Numbered from the stretch's first letter, positions 1 through 8,296 are shown. The stretch is 21,721 nucleotides of DNA from Dehalococcoidia bacterium (GCA_030619685.1 JAUXAX010000031.1:1-21721), one strand, 5' to 3'. Notes: generated from the sequence alone by a model not told the origin. A program made the numbers and translations.

Positions 1-60
1 ATAGGGAGCACGGAATGGTGGGGGCAAGGCAAAAACCGCGCTGGGGGAGAATCCGTGCAG

Positions 61-81
61 TCTTAAGAGAAGCCTATTAGT
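61..81. repeat. Left copy of direct repeat flanking the transporter gene
   Basis: A 12-bp core TCTTAAGAGAAG is identical to positions 2141-2152. The next nine bases are partly conserved, giving 17 of 21 identical. The copy sits about 30 bp upstream of the transporter start. It could be a regulatory half-site pair, a remnant of an insertion, or chance; the sequence alone does not decide. Confidence 0.5.
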
Positions 82-110
82 CTTTATTTCCTAGAAGAAG
101 TGTAAGAAAC

Positions 111-2093
111 GTGAAAATGTCTTTGCCATTCACGGGGAGAGCCCAAAAAATAGCCTTTTCAGTTGGCGGTATAGGCGAGACGGGTTTCTATCAAGTAATC
201 GCTGCATTCCTGCTGTTTTTCCTCATCGAAGTAGTTCACCTCGATGCGTGGCTGGCCGGGTTGTCCTACGCTATCGCGTTTGGGGGTTGGAACGCGATAA
301 ACGACCCGATAATCGGTATTTTGTCGGATAAAACTCGCACGAGGATCGGGCGGAGGAGGCCTTGGATCATAGTTGGGGCGCCGCTTACGATTGTATTCTT
401 CATCCTTGTCTGGACTCCTCCTGTTGGGGGCACGGCTCTGTCGGAGCCGTGGAATATCGGGGTATTTCTCTTTATGACCTTGGTCCTGTCTTGCTGGGCG
501 TGGGCGTACAGCATGTGCGTGATTCCGTGGTTCGCGCTGTTTCCTCAGCTGTGGCAAAGCGTGAGGGATAGGACCGAGGTGACCATTTACCGAGAAATCT
601 TTGCCGTATTGGGGGGCACGCTTGCCATCGTGATATTCCCATTGGTCGTGGTCCTTTTCTCTGTAATTCCGCTTGGGATCACTACCGCGGATTTGCCTGA
701 TGGCATGGTGGGGGTGCCATATACTGAGGAGTTGCATGCCAGCGGGGGAGCAGAGCCTTATCTATGGTCGGTGGAGGATGGAAAACAATTGCCTGGTAAT
801 TTGACACTGGATAGTGGGGGGCAAATCTGGGGGACACCTACAGATGCAGGCAATTTCACCTTCATCCTAGAAGTTGCCGATGCCGAATCGAGTACAAGCA
901 GTCAAGAGCTGACTGTACGTGTAAGAGAAGCGGAGGCAGCACTGGGGATTGCTACCAGGAGTATGAGGGAAGGGAAAGCAGGTGAGGAATATGAAGCGGT
1001 GTTGGAAGCTACGGGTGGGGAGCCTCCATACAGGTGGTCCATAACGAGTGGAGCTCTGCCCTACGGGACGAGTTTGGATAGCGAAACGGGTACCATATCA
1101 GGGACGCCAAAAGAGGAAGCGGAGTTTACCTTCACCGTTGCGGTGACCGATAGTGCCACTCCTCCAAATGAGTCCAGTAAGGAGCTGAGCATTGATGTGG
1201 CCCCCGAGCATTCGAAAGGTACATTTGGCGGTTGGATATGGGCTGGAGGGATCGTCGGGGTTGTCTTTGCGGCTGCAATTTTGTTAACAATGTCAGGGAT
1301 CAGCGAGCGGAAGGAATTCTCGTTAGATAAACCCTGGGCGATTGGCAAATCGCTCTTGACGACCTTCCAAAATAGAACATTTCTCAAATTCGTGGTCATA
1401 GACCTGATGACCTGGTGCATGTTCGGCTGGCTGTCTGCGATGCTTCCCTTTTTCGCTACACGTTGTCTCGGGTTGGGGCTGGCAGAGGTTCCCATCATAT
1501 TTGGCCCCGCGATGGCCGGGATTTTCCTCTCCTTCATTGCCTGGAGGAAGTTCTACATACGCAAGGGGCCTAAGGTAACGCTGGCGGTCAGCTCGATAGG
1601 ACTTACCATAGCATTCATACCCGTTTTGTTCGTCCAAGCTACCTGGCAAGGAATGATATGGGCGTTCTCCGTTGGAGCTGTTATATCAGGGGTTCTATTG
1701 TCCCGGGCAGTCATGACAGGCGACCTTGTAGATGCGGATGAGATCAGAACCGGTGCCAGAAGAGAGGGCTCATACTATGGGGCAATTTCGGCCGCGTCAA
1801 AATTGTCATTTGTCATTATTGGAGTAAGCACGTCTCTCATCCTCAGCACGATTATTGGTTACGTTCCGGGAAAACCCGAGCCGGAATTCATGGATATAGG
1901 GATTAGGAGTGGTATGGTGGGATTCATGGCTCTTTACACGGTCATATTATTGATTTTCCTGAGGATGTATCCTCTGGGTAAGGAAAAAGTTGAGGAGATA
2001 AGCGCAAAGATTCAGGAGCTGCATGCGGCAAGAACAAGGCAGCTGGAGGTGGGAGGTGGGAAGTGGGAAGGCGACAGGGCGGACAATACTTGA
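111..2093 (+). CDS. GPH-family (MelB-like) MFS cation symporter with two inserted Ig-like domains
   Basis: This is a predicted cytoplasmic-membrane symporter of the glycoside-pentoside-hexuronide group, probably moving a sugar or related solute with a cation. Family marks are the RxGRRRPWI..GAP loop at residues 78-91 after TM2 and D-x-I-R-T-G-x-R-R-E-G at 543-553. TM5 ends near residue 187 and TM6 runs about 374-394. Between them lie roughly 185 extra residues forming two tandem Ig-like, He_PIG-type domains (about 188-272 and 278-364), each with a GG-x-x-PY-x-WS and a G-x-I-x-GTP motif. With the usual N-in topology this loop faces outside. Family members are usually about 450-500 aa, so 660 aa is explained by the insert. 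The start is GTG at 111, about 10 nt after a weak AGAAG; ATG at 117 is the alternative. The substrate cannot be read from the sequence. Confidence 0.88.
   Translation: MKMSLPFTGRAQKIAFSVGGIGETGFYQVIAAFLLFFLIEVVHLDAWLAGLSYAIAFGGWNAINDPIIGILSDKTRTRIGRRRPWIIVGAPLTIVFFILVWTPPVGGTALSEPWNIGVFLFMTLVLSCWAWAYSMCVIPWFALFPQLWQSVRDRTEVTIYREIFAVLGGTLAIVIFPLVVVLFSVIPLGITTADLPDGMVGVPYTEELHASGGAEPYLWSVEDGKQLPGNLTLDSGGQIWGTPTDAGNFTFILEVADAESSTSSQELTVRVREAEAALGIATRSMREGKAGEEYEAVLEATGGEPPYRWSITSGALPYGTSLDSETGTISGTPKEEAEFTFTVAVTDSATPPNESSKELSIDVAPEHSKGTFGGWIWAGGIVGVVFAAAILLTMSGISERKEFSLDKPWAIGKSLLTTFQNRTFLKFVVIDLMTWCMFGWLSAMLPFFATRCLGLGLAEVPIIFGPAMAGIFLSFIAWRKFYIRKGPKVTLAVSSIGLTIAFIPVLFVQATWQGMIWAFSVGAVISGVLLSRAVMTGDLVDADEIRTGARREGSYYGAISAASKLSFVIIGVSTSLILSTIIGYVPGKPEPEFMDIGIRSGMVGFMALYTVILLIFLRMYPLGKEKVEEISAKIQELHAARTRQLEVGGGKWEGDRADNT
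2045..2072. repeat. Four tandem 7-bp units at the 3' end of the transporter gene
   Basis: The units are GGAGGTG, GGAGGTG, GGAAGTG and GGAAGGC in direct succession. They encode the Gly-rich C-terminal tail (around residues 645-654). The unit length is not a multiple of three, so a change in copy number would change the reading frame of the last few codons. Confidence 0.6.
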
Positions 2094-2140
2094 TGAAAGA
2101 TTTGTACGGGCTGAAAACGACAGCGATAATATCAATATTT

Positions 2141-2161
2141 TCTTAAGAGAAGTTGATTAAT
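2141..2161. repeat. Right copy of direct repeat flanking the transporter gene
   Basis: This is the second copy of TCTTAAGAGAAG with partly conserved extension (see 61-81). It lies about 50 bp after the transporter stop codon and before the convergent dehydrogenase gene. Confidence 0.5.
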
Positions 2162-2195
2162 TGACGGTGATGCCGAACGATTTTACCCCATGTTT

Positions 2196-3191
2196 TTAGG
2201 GTTTGATGAGAATCTTTCCGCCCTCAGCCCTTAAGCCTTTTTCGAACGCTTCGTTGATATCATCCAAAGGCATCTTACACGTTACCAGAGGAGACACATC
2301 AATCTTCCTTTCCTTTATAAGCTCTAATGCAGAAGCATATTCAGCCATCGGACAAGCGAGAGACCCTTTGATGGTAAGCTCTCTCAATAAGATGTTACTA
2401 ACCGGAATTTCAACCCAATCAAAGCATATCCCTGCAATAACTATCGTTCCGCCTTTCCTCACCAGAGCTATCGATTGCTGTGTCGTTGAGACGCTCCCTG
2501 CACATTCGATCACAATGTCCGGCCCCATGCCATGTGTCAGTTCTAGAATTCTATCAACAGGATTGGTTGCGTTTGCGTCGATAATCTCATCCACCACACC
2601 CCTGGCTAACTCGATTCTGGATGGGCTTATCTCAGCCGCATATACTGCTTTAGCACCCAGTGCCTTCGCCACCCGTGCTACGAGTTGCCCGATGGGCCCC
2701 AGCCCAAGCACCGCAACGACATCCCCTTCCTCCATTCTAGACTTCCTGATAGCATGCAATGCACACGACGTTGGTTCAACCAGTGTTGCCTGTTCATAGC
2801 TCAGATCATCAGAAAGTTTGCGAAGTCGAGTGTATTTAGCTTTAGCATAGGTGGCAAAAGCGCCTTTATATTTTAGCATCTCCTCATCGGATTGTTCACA
2901 GAGTTCGATTTCCCCACGTCTACACCAAAAGCACACACCGCACATGGTGCTAGGTCCAACCAGCACCCGATCTCCTACTGCCCATCCCTCCACATCCGAC
3001 CCAACTTCGACAATATCTCCTGAGAACTCATGACCCGCACTTATATCCGCTCCCGTCTTGAAAATATGAAAGTCAGAGCCGCATATTCCACAATACTGCA
3101 CTTTTATCATGACCTCGTTCTTATCTAGAACAGGGTCTGGCACATTCTTGATCACAAATCTTTTCTTGCCTGCCACTACCGCTGCTCTCAT
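2196..3191 (-). CDS. Zinc-dependent medium-chain alcohol/polyol dehydrogenase
   Basis: This is an MDR-superfamily, cytosolic NAD(P)-dependent alcohol or polyol dehydrogenase of the threonine dehydrogenase/sorbitol dehydrogenase type. Catalytic zinc ligands are visible as Cys37 (in CGICGSD), the His54-Glu55 pair (in GHE) and Glu139. Four structural-zinc cysteines lie at 84, 87, 90 and 98 with the standard C-x2-C-x2-C-x7-C spacing. The Rossmann motif GLGPIG is at 163-168, and an acidic Glu187 at the end of the second strand favours NAD over NADP. The length of 331 aa is normal to slightly short. ATG 3191 is preceded by a weak GGGGA. The gene is convergent with the transporter and downstream of tRNA-Gly on the same strand. 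The exact substrate is not determinable; polyol, threonine or another secondary alcohol are all possible. Confidence 0.88.
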   Translation of the reverse strand: MRAAVVAGKKRFVIKNVPDPVLDKNEVMIKVQYCGICGSDFHIFKTGADISAGHEFSGDIVEVGSDVEGWAVGDRVLVGPSTMCGVCFWCRRGEIELCEQSDEEMLKYKGAFATYAKAKYTRLRKLSDDLSYEQATLVEPTSCALHAIRKSRMEEGDVVAVLGLGPIGQLVARVAKALGAKAVYAAEISPSRIELARGVVDEIIDANATNPVDRILELTHGMGPDIVIECAGSVSTTQQSIALVRKGGTIVIAGICFDWVEIPVSNILLRELTIKGSLACPMAEYASALELIKERKIDVSPLVTCKMPLDDINEAFEKGLRAEGGKILIKP

Positions 3192-3241
3192 CTCGTCCCC
3201 ATTATGAGTCTGATTCTCTGGGAAACCCCGGTTTTCCTAGC

Positions 3242-3316
3242 TGGAGCGGGTGATGGGATTCGAACCCATGACTCTTTGCTTGGGAAGCAAATACTCTACC
3301 ACTGAGTTACACCCGC
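3242..3316 (-). tRNA. tRNA-Gly (anticodon CCC)
   Basis: On the minus strand the acceptor arm GCGGGTG (3316-3310) pairs with CACCCGC (3252-3246), followed by discriminator T and an encoded CCA (3244-3242). The T arm carries GGTTCGAATCC. The anticodon stem TTTGC/GCAAA encloses the seven-base loop TTCCCAA, so the anticodon is CCC (plus-strand 3282-3284), reading glycine GGG codons. U as discriminator fits tRNA-Gly. The gene stands alone with its own strong promoter. Confidence 0.96.
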
Positions 3317-3328
3317 AGCCTGGATTTG

Positions 3329-3358
3329 ATTATATGCAGGAAGACGAAGGCTTGTCAA
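3329..3358 (-). promoter_or_regulatory. Sigma-70 promoter of tRNA-Gly
   Basis: On the minus strand, TTGACA (3358-3353) and TATAAT (3334-3329) are both exact consensus hexamers separated by 18 bp. The expected start of transcription, about 3322, is only a few bases before the mature tRNA 5' end at 3316. Confidence 0.85.
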
Positions 3359-3444
3359 TATCGCCTTTCCGACCTACCATAGCGTGCGGCGCGATCGTCT
3401 TTAGTTCCTCGCTGACTCTCCTCGCAGTGACACAGTGTAGGCCT

Positions 3445-6354
3445 TCATCCATTCGAATGAGACGCGCTAGGAACAGTCTCCACCCTGTCGTGGTGCTTTT
3501 CAAGCAGCCTCTTTAAGTATTGGCCTGTGTATGAAGATTCAAACCTGGCAATTTCCTCCGGTGTCCCAGTGGCGACTACCCAGCCCCCGCGGTCTCCGCC
3601 ACCTGGGCCGAGGTCAATAATATAGTCTGCACACTTGATCAGGTCAAGATGGTGCTCGATGAGGATCACCGTGTTTCCCCCATCGACCAGCCGCTGCAAT
3701 ACTTGAAGCAAAGCGGCGACGTCCTCGAAGGAGAGGCCGGTGGTGGGTTCGTCCAGTATGTAGAGTGTCCTGCCTGTAGAGCGACGCGAAAGCTCGCTCG
3801 CTAGCTGCACCCGCTGTGCCTCGCCGCCGGAGAGGGTGGTGGCGGGCTGTCCCAGGCGGATGTAGCCCAATCCAACATCCCTCATGGTGGACAGCTTGGC
3901 CTTGATCGCTGGGAAGTGCTCGAAGAAGGAGTATGCTTGCTCGACGCTCATCTGAAGTACTTCGGCGATATTCTTCCCCTTAAAGTAGATCTCCAGGGCC
4001 TCCCGGTTGTAGCGTTTCCCCTTGCAGACCTCGCAGGGGACGGTGACATCGGGGAGGAATTGCATCTCGATATGGTTGTAGCCGTCGCCGTGACAGGCCT
4101 CGCAGCGCCCTCCCTTGACATTGAAGGAGAAGCGTCCCGGTGGATAGCCCCGCATCCGCGCCTCGGGTACAGTGGCGAAGAGCTCACGAATGGGGGTGAA
4201 AGCGCCGGTGTAGGTGGCGGGGTTCGAGCGGGGGGTGCGTCCGATAGGGGACTGGTCGATATTCACCACCTTGTCGATGTGCTCCACGCCAAGGATACCA
4301 TCGCACTCTCCAGGCATGTCCTTCGCTTTGTATAGGATCTGGGACAGCTTCTTGTGCAGGATCTCGTCTATAAGGGTGCTCTTCCCGCTACCAGATACGC
4401 CGGTGACGCAGATGAACAGTGCCAGTGGTATTTGAACATCGATGTTGCGGAGGTTATTCTGTCTGGCTCCCTTGATTAGCAGGGACTTATCTGAGTTGCT
4501 GCGCCGCTTCTTGGGGAGGGGAATCTCCTTAGCGCCGCTCAGATACTGACCGGTGAGCGACTGGGCACTAGACATAACGTCCTGTAGGGTCCCACTGACC
4601 ACTACCTGTCCCCCGTGTTCGCCAGCACCTGGCCCCATATCGATGATGTGGTCAGCAGCGCGCATCATAGCTTCATCATGCTCGACAATGAGCAGCGTGT
4701 TGCCCAGGTCTCTCAACCTCTTCAGGGTCTCGATAAGCCTGGAGCCATCGGCGGGGTGAAGGCCGATGGTGGGCTCGTCACAGATGTAGAGCACCCCCAT
4801 GAGCCCGCTTCCGATCTGGGTCGCCAGACGAATTCGCTCCGCCTCTCCGCCGGAGAGGCTGCCTGCCACCCGGTCCAGTGTCAGGTAATCCAGACCGACA
4901 TTCATCAGAAAGCCCAGACGGGATCGAATCTCCTTCAGTATCTGGTGCGCTATCAGTTGCTCTCTATCGCTGAGGACGGGCTGATGGCCATCATCTGCTG
5001 AGCCGTCGAGCTTCTTGGTCCACTCGAGGGCCTGCTCGATAGACATTGAGGTGGTGTGGGAGATGTTCACGTCGCTGACAGTCACCGCCAGTGATTCGGG
5101 CTTAAGTCGCTGCCCTTTGCAGACGGGGCAGGGCTTGGATCTCATGTAGCGCTCGATCTCAGCGCGTACATAGTCGGACTCAGTATCCCGGTAGCGCCGC
5201 TCGAGGTTGCGGATTACACCCTCGAAGAAAGTGTCATACTGATAGATTCGACCGAGCTGGGTCTCGTGCCTTAGGGTCACCAGCCTATTGCCACTTCCAT
5301 AGAGGATGGTGCTGAGCTGTTCCTGGGTGAGGTTCTTAACCGGCACATGGACCGAGAAGCCATATCTGCGGGCTACGGACTCAAGCATGCTGGCATACCA
5401 GGAGCTGATGGAGCTTGTTCGGGACCAGGGCCGGACAGCGCCCTCGGCGATGGTTAGCTCCTTATTGGGAATCACCAGCTCCGGGTCGATGTCGAGTTTT
5501 ACTCCCAGTCCGGTGCAGGCCGGGCAGGCTCCGTGGGGGCTATTGAAGCTGAATGTTCGTGGTGCCATCTCGCCGAGGCTGATTCCACAGTGGACGCAGG
5601 CGAAATGCTCGGAGAACAGGAGTTCCTCCCCATCCACAATTGACACCAGCACCACCCCGGCACCAAGCTTCAACGCTGTCTCTACAGAGTCAGAGATCCG
5701 CCCAGTCTGTTCCTCCTCCCCGATGACCAGCCGGTCTACGACAGCCTCTATGGTGTGCCTCCTGTTCTTGTCGAGGTCGAATTCCTCGGAGAGGTCGTGT
5801 ATCTTGCCATCCACTCGAACCCTAACATACCCTGCCTTCCTCAAGTCCTCGAAAACTCCGTGGTGCTCCCCTTTGCGATCCTTGATGAGTGGCGCCATGA
5901 TCATGAAGCGGGTGCCCTCTGGGAGGTCGAGGATGGCATCTACGATCTGCTGCACTGTCTGGCGCGAGATCTCGCGGCTGCACTGGGGGCAGTGGGGGTG
6001 GCCGACACGTGCGAAGAGCAGCCTGAGGTAGTCATAGATCTCGGTCACCGTGCCGACGGTAGACCTCGGGTTGCGGCTGGCCCCCTTCTGGTCTATGGAG
6101 ATAGCGGGGCTCAGTCCCTCGATGTAGTCGACATCGGGCTTCTCCATCCTGCCTAGGAACTGGCGAGCATAGGCGGAGAGGGACTCGACATAACGGCGCT
6201 GCCCTTCGGCGTAGATAGTGTCGAAAGCCAGAGAGCTCTTGCCCGAGCCGGAAACGCCGGTGATAACCACAAAGCGGTCGCGGGGTATAGTGACATCGAT
6301 ATTCTTGAGGTTGTGCTCGCGAGCGCCCCTGACGATTATGGCATCCAATGGCAT
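3445..6354 (-). CDS. uvrA: Excinuclease ABC subunit A (UvrA)
   Basis: This is the damage-recognition ATPase of nucleotide excision repair, acting as a dimer with UvrB on DNA. It shows two ABC modules. Walker A motifs GVSGSGKS are at residues 33-40 and 652-659, and LSGGE signatures at 500-504 and 841-845, each followed by a Walker B ending in DEPT. Zinc-binding cysteine pairs are at 253/256 with 277/280, and at 751/754 with 774/777. The 969-aa length is normal. In the second module the motif reads TTGLSFED, with Ser875 where TTGLHFED is usual; the first module keeps GLH. ATG 6354 fits the standard N-terminus. The gene is divergent from the small membrane gene, with 134 bp between the starts. 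uvrB and uvrC are not in the window. Confidence 0.98.
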   Translation of the reverse strand: MPLDAIIVRGAREHNLKNIDVTIPRDRFVVITGVSGSGKSSLAFDTIYAEGQRRYVESLSAYARQFLGRMEKPDVDYIEGLSPAISIDQKGASRNPRSTVGTVTEIYDYLRLLFARVGHPHCPQCSREISRQTVQQIVDAILDLPEGTRFMIMAPLIKDRKGEHHGVFEDLRKAGYVRVRVDGKIHDLSEEFDLDKNRRHTIEAVVDRLVIGEEEQTGRISDSVETALKLGAGVVLVSIVDGEELLFSEHFACVHCGISLGEMAPRTFSFNSPHGACPACTGLGVKLDIDPELVIPNKELTIAEGAVRPWSRTSSISSWYASMLESVARRYGFSVHVPVKNLTQEQLSTILYGSGNRLVTLRHETQLGRIYQYDTFFEGVIRNLERRYRDTESDYVRAEIERYMRSKPCPVCKGQRLKPESLAVTVSDVNISHTTSMSIEQALEWTKKLDGSADDGHQPVLSDREQLIAHQILKEIRSRLGFLMNVGLDYLTLDRVAGSLSGGEAERIRLATQIGSGLMGVLYICDEPTIGLHPADGSRLIETLKRLRDLGNTLLIVEHDEAMMRAADHIIDMGPGAGEHGGQVVVSGTLQDVMSSAQSLTGQYLSGAKEIPLPKKRRSNSDKSLLIKGARQNNLRNIDVQIPLALFICVTGVSGSGKSTLIDEILHKKLSQILYKAKDMPGECDGILGVEHIDKVVNIDQSPIGRTPRSNPATYTGAFTPIRELFATVPEARMRGYPPGRFSFNVKGGRCEACHGDGYNHIEMQFLPDVTVPCEVCKGKRYNREALEIYFKGKNIAEVLQMSVEQAYSFFEHFPAIKAKLSTMRDVGLGYIRLGQPATTLSGGEAQRVQLASELSRRSTGRTLYILDEPTTGLSFEDVAALLQVLQRLVDGGNTVILIEHHLDLIKCADYIIDLGPGGGDRGGWVVATGTPEEIARFESSYTGQYLKRLLEKHHDRVETVPSASHSNG

Positions 6355-6385
6355 AATGATTCCCCAGCGAAGTGCTTAATAGCTT

Positions 6386-6391
6386 ATTGTA
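6386..6391 (-). promoter_or_regulatory. Possible -10 box for uvrA
   Basis: TACAAT on the minus strand lies about 32 bp before the uvrA ATG. The matching -35 region is a T-rich stretch without a good hexamer, so this is tentative. No LexA-type operator was recognised. Confidence 0.3.
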
Positions 6392-6453
6392 GCATAGAAT
6401 TCAGGGGCAAAAAAGGGTGCTAGGGTGGTGAAGCGTTGGCCACGGTAATATTG

Positions 6454-6459
6454 TATAAT
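6454..6459 (+). promoter_or_regulatory. -10 box of the small membrane-protein gene
   Basis: An exact TATAAT lies 30 bp before ATG 6489. The -35 region is poor. The position of this box also argues that the open frame beginning at 6459 is not translated from there, because that codon overlaps the -10 element. Confidence 0.5.
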
Positions 6460-6488
6460 TGTGGCGATACTCTTTAAGGAGGTCGCTA

Positions 6489-6914
6489 ATGAATGGCGAT
6501 GATGTTCAAAGAATTCAATGGCTCACACATAGAATCGACCAATGGGGGAGATATCATGACCATAAAGAGACAATGGCATGGGTCGCCACAGCATTCTACT
6601 TGGCTGGGATAATGTACTTCGCATTTACAGCGCGACGATACATCATAGATTGTTGCCTTGCCACATCACTTGCTAGCATATTCATCGTTGTGGCGGGTTT
6701 TTTAGTCTTGGGGTTTGTGTGTTGGCAGTTCGGTAAAAGACATATAGCTGCCAAAAACGTAGAGCGTCTCAATGAGGCTTTGCGACAGAAAGTTCATGCG
6801 GACGTAGAGGAAAAATTCGATCCTGTAAAAATAATGAATGAAGCCGTACTAATTACATACGCAGCGATTGTGCTAGTGACAGGCGTAGCCCTAGTTGTTG
6901 TGCTATGGCCTTGA
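6489..6914 (+). CDS. Small membrane protein of unknown function
   Basis: I do not recognise this 141-aa protein. It begins with a soluble, charged and amphipathic stretch (residues 1-28), followed by hydrophobic segments at about 29-47, 56-81 and 117-140. A charged, helix-prone cytoplasmic linker (about 82-114) precedes the last segment, and the protein ends almost flush with the membrane at VLWP. The start at ATG 6489 is chosen because a perfect AAGGAGGT (6476-6483) lies five bases before it; the frame is open from 6459, but that overlaps the -10 box. The gene appears to be a single transcription unit, divergent from uvrA and convergent with the acyl-CoA dehydrogenase. No catalytic motif is visible, so no function is proposed. 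Confidence 0.75.
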   Translation: MNGDDVQRIQWLTHRIDQWGRYHDHKETMAWVATAFYLAGIMYFAFTARRYIIDCCLATSLASIFIVVAGFLVLGFVCWQFGKRHIAAKNVERLNEALRQKVHADVEEKFDPVKIMNEAVLITYAAIVLVTGVALVVVLWP

Positions 6915-6984
6915 TGGAGTATTACCGAACAATGATTAAGAGTATGTATCAACCGAAACAGAGGAGAACCAGGGTGGGAATAGA

Positions 6985-7012
6985 GTAGGGGCGTTCAATT
7001 GAACGCCCCTAC
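6985..7012. repeat. Perfect 28-bp palindrome between convergent genes
   Basis: The left arm GTAGGGGCGTTCAA (6985-6998) is followed directly by its exact reverse complement (6999-7012). A second 13-bp palindrome, CTACAA-A-TTGTAG (7009-7021), overlaps its right end. It lies between two facing stop codons (6914 and 7035). There is no T-tract on either side, so a classical intrinsic terminator is not shown. A bidirectional hairpin terminator or a REP/MITE-like dispersed palindrome are both possible. Confidence 0.7.
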
Positions 7013-7034
7013 AAATTGTAGCGTCGAATTATGG

Positions 7035-8195
7035 TTACCCGACGACTGCCTTGCCTATCATGAGCCTGGCGATGATCATCTTTTGGATCTGCGGCGTGCC
7101 GTCGCCGAGCTGATAGCCGAGGACATCCCTCAGTCGCATGGAAATGGGGTGTTCTGTGCTGTAGCCGGGATGCCCAATTATCACCATCATGTCCTTTATC
7201 GCCTGCACCGAGACCTCCACGCTGAACCACTTGGCCATGGACGATTCAACGGTGTGGGCTTTCCCCTGGTCTTTAAGCCACAGCGTCCGGTAGCAGAGCA
7301 ATCTTGCCGCCTCGATCATGGTATGGTGCTCGGCGATCTGGAAGGACACTCCCTGGTAGGTGGCTATGAGCCTGCCGAAGGCCTTGCGCTCCTTGGACCA
7401 TTCCATGGCATCCGTCAGTGATGCTTGGGCTCTGGCCAGGCACGTCAGGGCGACGATAATCCGAAGCCAGTCAAGAGTGCCCATGACTGTGTAGAAACCC
7501 ATACCCTCCTCACCCTCCCGATACTTGGCCGGGACACGCACGTCATCGAAGGTTACAAAACTGGGGTACAATCCCGCGTTGCCCATCCAGGGAAGGGGGG
7601 TTATGGTTACGCCGGGGAGGTCGGTGGGCACCCAGAACAGGCTTATCCCTCTGAACCCGGCATTGGGATCGGTTTTGGTGGATATCGAGACCGCGTCGGC
7701 TACAGTAGCGCCGGGGAGAGGGGTCTTCTCTCCGTTGATAATGTAATCATCACCATCACGAACGGCCTTGGTCACAATACCCGCGGCGTCTGAGCCGGCA
7801 GCGGACTCGGTGAAACCGAAAGAGTGCCTCCTCTCACGGGTGATCAGGGGAGGGAACCACTCGTCTTGAACATCCTGCGGCAGCGTCTGCAGGAGTGCAC
7901 TCGTCGCTTCCATACCGCCGACGGCCTCTACAGTGGGGTCTACCTTGTGTACCTCCTCATGGATGATGCCTATTTCAACGTGGCCCAATGGATACCCCCC
8001 GTATTTCTCAGGCACGTTAATCTTTGTCCATCCCAATTCGACTATCTTCTTATCAATGTCGTGCAAGGCCTCGTAGAGCTCCGCCGGCTGCATCTTGGAC
8101 CGCTCCAACGCCCCGGGACCAAGCTCTTTCTGAGCAAATCTCCTTACTTCTTCCCTCAGCGTCTCCTGTTCCTCGCTAAAGCCAAATCCTGACAT
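7035..8195 (-). CDS. Acyl-CoA dehydrogenase family flavoprotein
   Basis: This cytosolic FAD enzyme would oxidise an acyl-CoA to an enoyl-CoA and pass electrons to ETF or another carrier. The family signature FGFTESAAGSDAAG is at residues 126-139, the central motif RKAFGR at 270-275 (typical KERKAFG), and the C-terminal GHPGY...P at 341-350. At the position of the usual catalytic Glu (YEGT in MCAD/SCAD-type enzymes) the sequence reads GDGT, giving Asp365. The helix-G Glu used by isovaleryl-CoA-type enzymes also appears absent (Leu in my alignment by eye). The length of 386 aa is normal. ATG 8195 follows GGAGA closely, with AAGGAAGG further upstream. The gene stands alone, with its own promoter (8255-8284). 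The substrate is unknown, and a cyclic or branched acyl-CoA is possible given Asp365. Confidence 0.92.
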   Translation of the reverse strand: MSGFGFSEEQETLREEVRRFAQKELGPGALERSKMQPAELYEALHDIDKKIVELGWTKINVPEKYGGYPLGHVEIGIIHEEVHKVDPTVEAVGGMEATSALLQTLPQDVQDEWFPPLITRERRHSFGFTESAAGSDAAGIVTKAVRDGDDYIINGEKTPLPGATVADAVSISTKTDPNAGFRGISLFWVPTDLPGVTITPLPWMGNAGLYPSFVTFDDVRVPAKYREGEEGMGFYTVMGTLDWLRIIVALTCLARAQASLTDAMEWSKERKAFGRLIATYQGVSFQIAEHHTMIEAARLLCYRTLWLKDQGKAHTVESSMAKWFSVEVSVQAIKDMMVIIGHPGYSTEHPISMRLRDVLGYQLGDGTPQIQKMIIARLMIGKAVVG

Positions 8196-8254
8196 TCTCC
8201 AGCCTTCCTTTCTTGCTCATACCCCAGCTAGCGAAGCTTTGAGGGGCGCATTTG

Positions 8255-8284
8255 AGTATAGCATCTTGTGTCTGCGGGGGTCAA
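8255..8284 (-). promoter_or_regulatory. Sigma-70 promoter of the acyl-CoA dehydrogenase gene
   Basis: On the minus strand, TTGACC (8284-8279), an 18-bp spacer and TATACT (8260-8255). The expected transcript would start near 8248 and have a leader of about 50 nt before ATG 8195. Confidence 0.7.
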
Positions 8285-8296
8285 GTTGGGGAGGAG

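Noticed and set aside
8..58. GCACGGA...TCCGTGC pair at the left edge, resembling a structured RNA leader
   Set aside because: The arms are only 7 bp, 37 nt apart, and no riboswitch core motif (cobalamin, TPP, SAM) could be matched; the left side is cut by the window edge.
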